From assembly GCA_037179385.1 (NCBI GenBank), contig CM074187.1, positions 7,812,001-7,876,000 of the forward strand: DNA of 64,000 nucleotides. Reading direction: 5' to 3'. The position numbers and the translations under genes are program-made. The DNA is from Holothuria scabra (taxonomy: Eukaryota; Echinodermata; Holothuroidea; Aspidochirotida; Holothuriidae). Shown in pieces: positions 1-13,600 of the stretch (its first letter is position 1; every line of letters begins with the position of its first letter). The notes under the pieces are model-generated. The model did no database searches. It worked only from the letters and a program-made list of their open reading frames with translations, and was not told the DNA's origin.

Positions 1-1543
1 AAAGAGTTTTTGTCAGGTATAAAAATTTGACACAGGTGCAAGACTAGACAGCCTTCACTACACTGTAATCAATCACAATGTTAGACTGTGATCACAGATC
101 GTTTTTCATTTTTTGTTAGGTTTTATTAAAGCCCCTGTACAAATGTAGCGAAGAATTAAAAGTTGTAAAAGTTATATTTACATGAACCTAACAAATTGTG
201 GCAACTTTTACTCCTTTTGGGGGAAATGCAGGCTTTGATAAATTCATTTTTTATTACTTGTCCATCAGGCTAGGGGTTCCCAAAATGGACTTGTCCGCAT
301 TAATATGCACCGAGTCCATATCTGATTATCTAGTACTAGCCATTGAATTCTTATGTGAAGAAGACTTCTGTGCTGCTTGCCCGGCGGGCTACAATATTGA
401 GCAGTCCACTTGTCCGAGTCATTTTTTACTTGCCCTGGACTGTCGGGTGGGGGATTTGTTGAAGCCTGGGAAATGAATAATTTTTTCCATCCTTGCAAGG
501 TACATTGCAAGTAAATCACATTACACAGCAGACACAATAAAATACAAAATGTAGTCACCCAGTCAACCGGTCTAATTAAAAAATCTTAAGAATGAATTAG
601 CAATTGCTAAAAGGACCATAAAAAGGAAAACAGAGAAGCCAAATGTTTGTTCCAAAAGTTTGAGGTGAATTTTATTTTTTTGAAACATGTACACAGGGTA
701 CTTTTCATGCTGAGAGACATGATACATGTCCTGTACTAATAGTCAACAGCTTAATACACCCCCTGTCATGTCATAGACCATATCCATATATCATAGCCAT
801 GAACTTCCCTGGTCCCGAGGAGGGGGTTCTTGCCTATACACTTGATCCCAACCCATTGTTTTCTTTTAAAAGGATAGTCCTGACCCAAATTTACATTTAA
901 TGTGTTACAAAGGAATTCATTTTAAGTATACTGTGAATTTTGTTCACCAATTTTCCATGACCACTCCATAAGATAAATGTTTTTGACACATTTTCTAAAT
1001 ACCAAAAGTTAACTTGATGCAAGCAGATGTGATATTACGGTTTCGCATTGGCAGTCAATGATTCGTTTTCTTCCAAATTTACTATTCATACCATAAATGC
1101 ACCCTGGGCAGTGAAATTTTTAAAACATCATATGAATTAAGAACAGATAGCAACCATAATCAATCCAAGCTGACAACAATACAAAAAAAAATAAAGAAAG
1201 GTAAAACATTGGTCCTCAAAGTGAAGTAATGACATCACACTTGTTTGCTTCAAGTATGCTTCAAGTAGAAATAGCTTCAGTATGTTAATATCTTGAAAAC
1301 CAAACAAAGGATAAAATGAAGATCTCACCACAATGCTTAGAATAGGTATCTCTGTACAAATCTGGGTGTGGACTATAATTTTTATTTCCCTTTGCCTAAA
1401 TAAATCCTTCTCCCCTTCATCCCCAACTCTCCCCTCTAAGGAGGCTCAGACTGAGAAGACTCCACAGACTCATAACTCCAAAGTTTAACATTTTAAGTTT
1501 ATATTTATTACACCTTTAGTATTTTTTTATCTTTAAGACTTAC
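1..1543. other. Left edge, downstream of lectin exon 15; no gene recognised
   Basis: The remaining lectin exons should start here or beyond the edge. Several open stretches occur on both strands but none shows family features or phase-compatible splice sites. I see no repeat that can be named. Confidence 0.4.
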
Positions 1544-1672
1544 TTGTTAACTGTAGTGTTGTTGGTTCCTTGGACTGTGATTCTGTTAAAGGTGATGAAG
1601 ACTTTGTCGATGAAGATGACTCCGCTGATGGTTCCACACTTTGGGAAATACTTGTTGGTAGTTGTGTAGTAA
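1544..1672 (-). CDS. Lectin exon 15: Ser/Thr-rich stalk, part 2
   Basis: Acceptor TTTATTCAAG, donor GTAAGT, phase 1 at both ends, 129 bp. It continues the low-complexity Ser/Thr/Glu/Pro stalk and holds a run of four Ser and a Thr-Thr pair. The strong donor shows that coding continues further left. The following exon, expected to carry a membrane span or stop, was not identified with confidence between 1 and 1543. Confidence 0.7.
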
Positions 1673-4600
1673 CTTGAATAAATATTAAAGTAACGGGAGT
1701 TAATTTATTTTAACTTTGAATGTTTCTTTGCATATACATCAAAGAATGATGTCTTAATAACAGTGTTGTAACAAGTCACGACTTGAGTCACTTCCTCTCA
1801 AAATGACAGTGACTCGAGTCCATGACTCGACTCGAGTCACTGAAAAGTTTGAAAACTGGTGACTCAAGTCACTAATCTAGTGACTTGATAACAACACTAC
1901 TTAATAATAAGCAAAAAGAAACAAAGGACATTTTTATATGCTATTTACAATCATTCCTGCAGTTACTTGAATAAATAACATAGTATACTCCCTCTCTGAG
2001 TTGACTGTGTAAGATGGTAATCCTTCCTCTCCTATCTCCATGCTACTATGCAAGTTGGATATATCTGTCCAGTAACAAATGCACAGAACTACTTCACATA
2101 ACATGCAGCCAATCCATCACTCACTCTCAAAAGATTGCCTGCTGTAAAGTGCAAACATTCTGGCCAAAAATATATAGGAGGGACATATCCATCTAAATAT
2201 CGGAAAATGAAGAAGCACATGGAGGTTGGAAGTGATCTTGAACTGTACTATGTACAATCTGTACTATGTACAATCTGTACTGCTACTTGCGTGAGACCGC
2301 ATTGGTACACAGTATTTTCTTTCTGATTTCACTACTGCAATGTCTACCTAAAAATTAATATCTCTACCAAAGAGGCCACCCGCCATAGCAAATTATCTAA
2401 TTTAGATATGAAGTCAGTAAGAAAAAAGGCACTTTTATGAATATTAACCACTCAGTGGAAAAAAGCTACACTCTTTTAACTTAAAATTGACTTGTTGAAA
2501 GAAAGATACATATTTAATTATTACTCTGGCATGTAAGACCCCATTGCCAAATTAAAATGTCAAAAGAATTAATTCTACATTTTAGAGGAAAAATACTGTG
2601 TTTTTTAAATTTCAAAAATTCAAAAAAAGACACTGTGGTTCTGTAGCTTTCTTTCCAAGAAATAAAGCTTTTACTGGGGAAGATTTTGTTACTTGTTATT
2701 CATGACTCATTTTCTTGAGCCAAACTTTCAAAATTTCTACTGATGACACACTTATAACTCTTGCACTGTATAACAGTTTGAGGGAATCTAGCAATTGATA
2801 GAGTTTATTACTGGAGATTGATTGGTTCAGTAATAACTAAAGCTATTTTCTTAGCACAGTGCCCTTGTGAATATTGAACAAAATAATTCCCCATATGTCA
2901 TAAAAATCATCTGGATCATTCTGGACCATTTACATGCTCAAGTTAGTTGAGGATGCTCCTCAATTTCCTTTAAACAAAAGCCCTGTTGTTTTAGTAACAT
3001 AAACCCCAGAGAGAATTACTTCCATTCTAGTTGAGGGCCATCAAACTCTACAATGTGATCTAAGGAAGCAAATAAAGGACATCATTTGGGTAAAGATTTC
3101 GCAGATTGAATATTCCTAGTCTGAAGCTCCCCCTCACAGTAGTGATATTTGTGTATGCTCACATGATAAGGGATAAAACCTAGCACAACCAACCAGTCAG
3201 CCCCAGAAGTATCACACATTTTGTCTGTGTCTTTATAAAAGGTATATATTTAATATGATCTGCATCAATCCTTATTTCAAAAGGAATACATTTCCACACT
3301 TTTTTTTTTTTATTCTTCACAACTTCCACTAAGACATTCAGTCTCTGAGGTATTTATTGGCTTTTACGGCTGTAAAACTATTTTCATAAATGTTATGACT
3401 TTCTGTCATTTTCAGGGCTCTTTGTTCTTTTCATGTAAAAGGATACATTTTAATCCAAACTTCAAAACCTACCTGATGTACCCTCTGGAGTTGATGTTGA
3501 TCTCTGAGTTGCTTCTGTTGCAGTTGAAGATCTCAGAGTTGTTGGCCTTGGAGATGTACCTGGAACTAGAAAATACAAGAGTCAAAAATTACTTTATTGC
3601 TTATTTTTTGGTTTCTTTTCAAAATGACACAATGGAAATGTCTAAACTATTAACAATATTGTCATTGTCTTAAATCTATTAAAATCTGATGGGAAGATGC
3701 ATTGGGGGAAGGATCTAATTTCTCCAAATGTGTTTTTCCAAGTTATCAAAATATGAACAAATTTAAAAGATACATATTAATCTTGAAATACAAGTGAATT
3801 AAAACATCCACAGGCAAAATCAAACTTTATTTGGAAAAAGGGTGACCCAACCTTGTCAAAAGGATTTACAAAATTTAAATGTAAAAAACCAAATTTCACT
3901 TTAACTACCAACATTGTATGATTGACTTCCAAAATTTCTGCCTTTTCCACTATTTGAGCATATGCATAAATCTGAAAAAGTTTAGAACATTGCCATGTCT
4001 TGATAAAACTGCTACTTCTATTTCTCAGGAAGTCTAGAAGAGAGCCACACATGACAGCTGTCAAGGCTAGCTGGGAACTGGGAGTTTCGTACTTACTTTG
4101 GTGTTCTCTCTGTGAAACCAACTAAATGAGAATGTACTGTACTTTGCCATTTAGGACTTACGAATTTAAGTGAGGACATTTGAGAACAAAAATCCATCTT
4201 GCTTCAAGCTTCATTACTATTAAAACATGCACTTACCATTGCACCAATACATATTTATATACCAACATGTTCAAGACAACACAACACACAAACCAAAATA
4301 CCAGGGGTGCAAATCCTGGGGGGGGGGGGGGGGGGGGGGTTTCCCCCCCAAGTGAAAAAGTGGGGGGGGAATCGTAATTTAGCACCCCAAAAATTTGAGT
4401 AGACCTAAAAATATGGTCACCTTTTTTCGTTCGAAACAGTTTTTCTGAAGCTTTGGAAATGCTAGAACACAAGAGCTTCCAGGGGTTTCACCCCTGGACC
4501 CCCACAGGGGCTTTTTGCCCCTGGATCCCACCAGGAGCCCTTTGGGGCGGTGCCCTCCACGCGTGCATGGTTTAGTGCTCATAGGCACATCATAAGCAAT

Positions 4601-7600
4601 TTTGCCTCCCCCCCCCCACTCTCAAACAGAGATTTGCACCCCTTACAAAGTACCCATCTTAGCTAGATATGACTGGAGAAGAAATGTGCTTCAGAGCTTT
4701 TTACAAAGGTATATTTTTTAATATACATTAGCACAGATTATTAGCCTTTACTCTTAATATACATCAGCATGGATTATTGGCCTTAATGCCGCATTTACCT
4801 TTTTCTTTTTTTCTGTAGAAAAGGAGTTTTTAAAAATTAAAAAAAAAGTTCAGGGACAGCACTAACAGGGCCCAGGTATGATTACTAGACATCCTCTCAA
4901 GATTTCCTGGTTCTTGCTGACATGATATAGGATTTTGGAAATTTCACAGAATGTTGGGATTGAATGAATTCGTCTCATGGTTTGACAGGTTTTTTCCTGT
5001 TTTGGCTTTAAACATAGCACCATTTTGAATTGGGACACCTTTCAAAACCACAAAAATTCTTAAAGTAGGGCATCCCTTCCAAGGACAGTGATCCCTGTCC
5101 TCCTTTTCAAAAAAAAAAAGACATGGTAAGCCTAGGCCCAGTTGCTGAATGGGTCTCTAAGGGTCACCTTTGTGAATGTCCTGTCGAAACAGATTGCAAT
5201 CCAAGCACTTACTTTTAGGAGTTTTACAAATGAATCCTTCTGTTTTGATGCAGTTTGCAATGGACCATTGCCCAAACTGAGAACTGTACATTCCACATCT
5301 GTATTGTTCATCGTCTGTAGATGGTTGTCTGTTTTGCCAGTTGTCATACTCCAGAGGACTGAAGTCAGTCCATGAGAAGCCATCTGTAACAAATTGTACC
5401 AACAACTAAAATTATTTTGCACAATCTATGGATGGCTCTACCAAAATACACCTGAAGAAAATGCCTATGTGCAGCATTCTAAGCTCACGTAATGGGTACA
5501 AGTTAACTACAGAGGTCATGCACCTGACATCAGTGCTTTTCATTTTGGCATACTGGATGGAACTGCTCATATACAGAACATGTAATACCAATTCACATGC
5601 ACAACAGTGTACAAAGGATGTCTTTGGGCAAAAGAGAAAGCCGGGCAATGCAGTGACTAGGGTTAGGCGGTACCATGAAAATATTGGTACAGGTATTGTA
5701 AAACACACAGAACCGTTATGACCGTTATGAGGCAGTACCAGTTCTCAACTCTCAGGTAGGAAAGTTGGGTGGGAAGGAACCTAAGCCAATCATGGCTCCC
5801 ATGCTATTCTGCACATTAATGCAGCTGGGTGTTTGATTGGGTTAATTACCGTGCAGGAACCTCTCTGCTCTGACTTTATTTACCACATTTCTTTACAGTC
5901 ATGCACATTAGTAATTAATACTCTGGTATCCCATCTCAACCTTTACAGTAACCAAAATATATCCATCCATTTCTACTTCCATCGATTCCAACATTGTAAC
6001 AAAAACCTTCACCTTAACTTTTGAAAATGTACACCTAGCTAGACCAATCTATCTATTCCCACCCAGAAACAAACAACCCACCCAGAAACAAACAACTTAC
6101 TGTTCCAGTTGGCTTCTACCATGAAAGTACTACCTCGTATGGGTAGACCACAATTCTTCCGTCGCACAAATAATGTTGCAGGTTGTTTTCATGATTCCCG
6201 GAAAACTTACGTTGTCTTACACAGGCCAGTACATTGTAACATGCTGCTGTGTTATGTACGGTTGGATGTTCATTATGCATGCATTTCAGGCATCCGTACT
6301 TTTTTCTGCCAAAGAGCGATTCAAATCTCGCAATTCCTGATTTTCACTCACCTACAGACAACTGTGTGTATTTACCTATGAAGAGCAACGTTAACTAGCA
6401 CTGGGCACATACTGCAAAAGTACATGTGAATGATTGACTTTACGGCAGAACTACGAAGCTTCCCAAAGTTGGAAAGTTGCTTTGGAAGTTGTGGTGACTC
6501 TTCCATAATTTTGAAAATAGGAACCTTGAGTTATGATTATATGGGACATAAACAGTCACAGAGAGACATAGAACTCCGGAAGAAATCACAATAAGCAATG
6601 ATCCCTTAAAGGTAAGGACTGACCACTTAAACTAAGGGCTGTCCGTTTTCTAGGGCAATAAAGAATTTGCCCTCTGTGGCCCATGAATGCACTGCTAAAG
6701 AGTGCATACTGTGTATTTGGTATTGCATGGGCTGATATACAGCGATATTGTGGGACAGAAAAGGAGATAATTTCATTTCCATTTCTAACTCGGTATCAAA
6801 GTTTGTGTTAATATTTTAATCATCCAAACATCCCAACAGTTATTTTTCTCGGAAAAATAATGAGCACCGGTATTTTTTTCAAGTACTGGTAATTTTGTCA
6901 AGTACCAGTATTAGTAACGCCAAATATCTTCGGTACTTTCATTATCTGTACCAATAGTACTGGTATTGACGTCAGTGGTGGTACACCCCCCAACCCTAGC
7001 AGTGACATTGGTGCATATAACCCCTTCATAAAAAATTACAGTAATGTTGACCCTATATAAGCAAATGTCTGTTACATGGACACAGCTCAAACTATTGAAC
7101 AAAACTGTAAGTGGCTACACAGTGCCGTCATATTATTACTATTAAAGAACCATGTAACATTTGGGTCTCAAATGATGTATATTAAGGTCATTGAAAAAAA
7201 AGAAGATAAAAACACAAATTTCCAAAAAGCTTTGAATACCAGAGAAAACAAAAAGACAAATCCACTTCACATTAATCTTAGTTTCTCAATCATATAAAAG
7301 TCTCTGTAAAATCTGTAGACTATGTATACAATGAATTCTCTGCAGCTTAGCGAGTTTAGCGAGTATTAATTGCATACCTATTAAAATTAACATCTGGATC
7401 CCTTATTTAAAAAATAAGATACATGTGTCAAGTCACCATTAGATGTATCTACAAATGTCCCAAGGAACATTCTGACATGGCAATCTCTAGTAAACAAAAG
7501 GAGAGAGAAAAATTTACATACATTCTTTAATTTGTCTGTACTGTGTCACTGGCAGTGATTGATTTCCACAATGTTGATTTTTTTTACATGACCACTGGAA

Positions 7601-10600
7601 ACCTTCATGAAGTGCAGATTTGCTGGTTTTTTAAAAAATTTGATTTTACTTTATACCTCTTCCACTCAAGTCTCGCCTTGTACTACTTTCTTCCAGTGCT
7701 TCTGGTCACATTATTTCTAGCCATTTTTATATCATTTGGTTGGTAACTTTTGTACTAAAAATATCCAGTCTGGAAAATTTTGCTAGTCAGATTAGGTTTT
7801 CCTGCTTAGTTTCTGACCAATTGGTTTAAGTCAGGATGGACACAGACTTTTTCACATTGTGGACTCACTGGCTTGATATTCTTACTCCATTACTTATGCT
7901 GAGTACCAAGGGCAGTAGCAGTAAGTTCCATTTTTAAAGTCTTTGGTATGACCCAGTCAAGAGTTGACCTCTAGACCTCCTGACTGCAAGCAAAGCAGAC
8001 CATCAGTCAGCCAATAACTAACTACAGATTCTTATCACTTCTAATTGCCTTCAAAGGCAATCAATTTAACAGGGTCCACTCTATAGTACCCCCGTCAATT
8101 TGGTCCCCCCAATTAGCGTAATTCATATCATTGGTCCCTGTGTCATTCATAATTCATTCATAATTCCCCCCTTTTATTACTCTATCTCATTAGCTACTGT
8201 TTCATTCCATCTCATTGGTCCCCACCCCCCCAACTCATCAAATAATGGTCGGGATCTGGGTTTTTTGTAATAGGGAGGGGATAGGATTAGGTTTAAGGAT
8301 TAGGGGACACAAACTCCTGAAAATCAGTCTGAGGAACCAATGAGACAGAAGATAAATGAGACAGGGACAATAGTTAGATAAAGTTTTATGATCCAGTTTC
8401 CAACCAATTGGTTCAAGTCCAGGCGGCCATGACTTTTTCCAGTTGTGGCTCACTGGCTTGTTTTCCTTACTACGTTGCTTATGCTAAGCACAAAGTGCAA
8501 CGGTGGTAGGTTCCGTTTTTAGAAGTCTCCTGTATGACCCGACCAGGACCCACAATCCCAACCTCCAGACTGCAAGTCGCGCGCTCTACCACTTGACTAT
8601 GCAATCAGGGAAAATAGACATAACCTCAACTTAGAAATGAAAGACAGATATAGAATCAGTCATATCTTTCCTTTTTTGACTGAAAAATTTAAACCATTAG
8701 TTATAAATAGCTTTGGAACTAAATCTTTATAGATCTTTATTCCACAGAGCATGACAAAGGATTGTGGGATACATTTTGGTACACACCACTTTGTCAATGG
8801 TATTTTACTGTGGCAAAATACTATGCACACCAAACGTTTATCCCATAATCCTTTGTAATACAATTTGGCAAAGTGTCAATTGGCACATACCTTCATCGTT
8901 TCTATAAAGTCCAATCCAATAAAAGTCTTCCATGGATGGATTTGCTTTGATCAAAGATTCCACAAATTCGTTCTCATATTTAGAGTGAATGCTAACCAAC
9001 TCTGACCCCTTTGACCGACACTCTCTGTTGGCATCATCCCAGGTGTAGAGCTCCGGTCCAGATGAATTAACCAAATAACAGTAATTACCAGAATCGGTCC
9101 AACCTGAGGGACAATATCCTTCAATAAGAGGTGGGTCTGTTGGCTTCTTTTCTGGAATTAAGAGAAAAAATATGAATCATTAGAAGTTTAAAGCCAACTA
9201 AATCAGCATGGTTCCTTTGGAGGGCAATATACTCTTATTTTGAATACAACATTCAGTTATGACCCTTTCAACCTTTTCCATTTAATTCTCATGCAGCTGA
9301 GAAGTAACGAATAGACCTACACACTGTCATGTCTCATCCAGTAATAACATAATTATTTGATGAACTGTATTATAGCAGTGCTAAAAGAAAGAATGCCCAA
9401 TCAGAATACATTCAATTAAGTTTATGACCTAAATGGTCCTTTCTATAAAGTCTTAATAACAATTTAAAAATTTGAGCTTCCCTCCCAAAATAGATATATT
9501 ACGAGAGGCGGCACCAAACTTCACATCATAAACCCCTTAGCACTGCAAGGCAAAAAAGCAAACTGCAAAAGACACAGACAAGACTAGTGAAAAAGTAACC
9601 CTTTTTTAGAAAGTTGTGGAAATCACACATTTAAGAAAACAAAACTCAGTTTTCTTTTAAAAAGTTGAATATTTTTTCTTCATTGGTGGTATAATCAAAG
9701 GAAGTCCCTTAGGGCCTATCCATACATTGTAAAAAAAAATCTTTGTTCTTTTGTAATAAAAGCATTTTATCTATCTCCCTCCTTTGAGAATGTTCCTAAC
9801 AACAGTCAGGTTTATAGTGTCTGCTCTGCCGAACAGCTTAGCAAGTCTGTCCAAGTTGGCTTTAAGTAAAAGAATACCTATGTTGGTTCATTTAATTGAA
9901 ATAAAAAACAAAACAAAACTTGACAAAAGGTGTTTGTTTTATGAAATCAAACACTGGAATGTGCCTTAAGCTATGTTGCTATTACAACTGATATCTTTAT
10001 GCTGACAAATTAACATTATTCAGGTCTTCATGGCAGTTCTTTTACAAAGATTCTCCTCTCATTATTGCAACTGAACATGTTTCAAAGTATGCTCAGAGGG
10101 TTTGCATATTTAGAATACATAATATTCAAATATTTAAAATGAAATGATGCAATTTGTGTCATTCAGACATTTTTGAAAAGAAACAGAGGAGGGTGACTGA
10201 GCTCTATAATGGCTAAAGAGGTCTCCAATAATTGTTGTGGATGTAACACTATCAACTACAGGCATACAGTGAGTTAGGAAATAACAAACTTATAAACATT
10301 GGTAATCTTTCCATCATGCATACTGTATCCATAAGAACGAATCCCGACAGCAAGTGATGGTCTGATTTAAGTGGGTCATAACTGGTGTCCATCACCTTTT
10401 AATTTTTCAATTTCCTTGTTTACCTATATCATGGATGGTCGTACACTAAACTGTGTCTTAATTCCTTCAATTTCACTAAATATGAAGGGTTGACTTCATG
10501 TAGACAATAAATGAAGACAATTTCAGGTTGATAGACACCACTAATGGCTGCCTAGAGTCACTTGATTTGAAGCTATATACATGCAGTATATCAATAACCT

Positions 10601-13600
10601 TAACCCTTTCGCTACACATGGTTTCGCCGACTATAATTTACAATTATCACATACACGAGGTTTTGCTGGGAAACCATAGCACTCATCTGTGTCCTGGAGT
10701 AGCTTATTATAAACCAATGGTATGTAATTGTGTTTTGGACATGAAACAGGCTTGAAGAGGAGACACTTTACATATATATGCATCCTCTTGGGGTATAGAA
10801 AGTGCAAATATGGCAGCATTCATACAAAAACTTATCTCGCAGAACCCATACATAAATATTGTGCACACATAATTTAATACATAGCTCAATACAGTGGGAT
10901 GGACTCTTCCCAAATATAAAGGTTCAAAATGAGTGGGTCTTGATCTTGAGTAAGTGTTGTTGATCAGCATTCCCATTAGTGTTTGACCTTTCAGAGCAGA
11001 ACATCCACCATGCCCACTCAACAGCACCTAAATGTACTCTAAAGCAACAAATCTCTACAAATCACTTGATACATAACGGTTCATTCCCATCAAGTAACTA
11101 AAAAGAAAAAAAAAAGACTTCTCTGTGTATGTATACTCACTGCTTTACTTTGGTTTCAAAATTGCACAAAAAGTAAACAAAAGTCAATCATTCAATATTG
11201 ATTAATTTTACTCTCATTATCAACAAGTGACTCATAACAAAAGTTCTTTAGTCTGAAAAATCATCCTTGTAAAAGGAAAAAGGAATACCAGCTAGACAAG
11301 CAACAATCACATAAAGACACCATTGTTTTGTTTCAACTAACAGTTTGTTATTTATTACACTATTATATTAAGTTTTCATCAACTGAATTTACTTCTTCCT
11401 CCCCCTCCCCCTCCCCCACCCCCTTACCATACCTTACTTTATTCAGGCAAACCTTGCATTGAACAAAGTAAACAAAAAGTAAATTAATCTATTATATTAA
11501 GTTTTCATCAACTGAATTTACTTCTTCCTCCCCCTCCCCCTCCCCCACCCCCTTCCCATACCTTACTTTATTCAGTCAAACCTTGCATTGAACAAAGTAA
11601 AGAAAAAGTAAATTAATCATATTTAGTTCACCATAGTATAATGATACAACAGTTTGTGACCAACCCTTTTGGCAGGTTGCCAAAAACATTCATCCATATC
11701 ACCTTTTTTTATGACTTAGTTTTGTAAACATGTTTTCAAGTTAATTCAAACATTGTTTTAAGTTTGAGGTTAAAAGTAACATGAAGGCAAACACACACTT
11801 TGAACTATATAATCTCACCACTGGTAATTTTGCATATTGCTGGCCTTTGTTCTGCACATAACATGTCATTCCATGTCCCATCTGAATTCAATGCGACGCA
11901 GCCTTCTCCTTCACCACGGCTGGGTTCGCTATGCCCCCAGTTAGTGTACCACACTGGCCATGTGTCTGTCCATACAAACACTCCTTCATCCTAAAGAGAG
12001 AACAGAATCTCGGAATCAACCATGTCCTATTTAGCACGAATAGTCTGGTTGCACTAATTCTGTGAAAGTCAGGCAAATAATGTTCTCTGCCTACTCTGCC
12101 ATATTCTCATGGACAAACTTGAGTGCACATATTTTAATTTGAAGAAAACATCTGACCCAAAAGTAACTATGGCAACTATGAATAAAGACCAAAAGGAAAA
12201 TTGTTAACCATAGCTTGCAAGAATGTGCAACAGGCCTATAACAGTTATGGCAGTAAAAAAGAATTACGCGGTTCCGCAGAGCAAGCCACATGCTAAATTA
12301 ACTGTATGGGTGAGACATAACATTTGCAAATATATTGTGACACCCATTATAATCTTCAGTAAAACTTGTGAAATCTGTAAAACTCTGAACAATGTGGCAT
12401 ACATTATGCAATCCATTCCTGGTATCCTTCACCAAACTGTGGGAAGTTCAACAAAAGAAACAGTTGCAGATTTGTAATGATGGGGGATTGGACCATGGGA
12501 GAAGCCATCTTTCTTCCATGAAATTGCCATGAAGTAAGGACATTCCATTCTCAACTAAATTCTGTATGAATTTTACTATACATTCACAAATTATATAAAT
12601 GATTTCTAGAATCAATGACAAAACACATAAACAGGAGAAGGAAAATGACTGCTCAAAAATTGATTTGACAATTAGGAAGGATTTAACCAGCATTACAGAT
12701 CATTCATGCTAACAGAACAGTTTGCTTCATGCTGTGACATTTGAACTAAAAAATTTTCTGACCCTGACCCTAACCCCAGGGTCAGTGATAATTTTAGGCT
12801 GGGGTCAGTGTGGGTGTCAACATTTCCATCTGTTTAATACTTAACACCCAAAACTAGGATGAGTGATAGATTGATAGATAATAGACTGATCTTAGTCTTC
12901 AATGAGTGATTTGTTAGCAAAGGTGTTTTTCAACATGCATTTTAAAATTGGGTGTATCCTTAAACTGTTTCATGGAATTGCAAAGAGCATTCAACTGTTT
13001 AATGGCTGTGAAAAAGAAAGAGTGCTTGGCAAGGGCCTTGACTTCAGGAGCTAGGATATTAATAGGGCTCCACTGTGCTGGTGAATATCACTCAATCAAG
13101 TAAAAGTTGCCAGAATGTATCCACACACACAGTGCAAAATCTATCATAACTTCTTACCCTGAAATATTGTGTTGACCAGTTTTTCACTTTAACCTATGGT
13201 GACCCCAGATGGCTTTTGACTCCCACCAAAAACTACAGAGTTCTTACTCTCAATATGAGGCATCCATTCACCAGGTTTGAGGGCCCTAGAAATTTTCTTT
13301 CTTGAGATATTGTGTTCACAATCAAGTGTTACAAACACACAAACATACATAGAGACATACAATCAAAATATGAGCTGTCTTGAAAGTTTATCAAAACTAG
13401 TACACTTGAATTGTCCATTCATTTTATCTCAACAAAGTTTGAAAAGCTTGAAAGGTTCCACTGTTTGTTTATCATGAATTCAAACCAGCACATGCAGCCA
13501 TCTGATACTAATCTGCCATAGAGGTATGTCAAAAAAGTCCTTCTGACCTGATTACACAGCAATGAAAACATACCCTCAACAAATCGTTGCTTTTTATTTT

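Noticed and set aside
265..558. Minus-strand frame with a hydrophobic start resembling a membrane span and tail
   Set aside because: The only upstream acceptor gives phase 2, whereas lectin exon 15 ends in phase 1. The rest of the frame has no family features.
1081..1174. Possible last lectin exon after a TTGTATTGTTGTCAG acceptor on the minus strand, phase 1, about 16 codons then stop
   Set aside because: The acceptor is good and the phase fits, but the peptide (starting TWIDYGCYLF) has no recognisable feature. A terminal exon lacking a membrane span cannot be told from chance.
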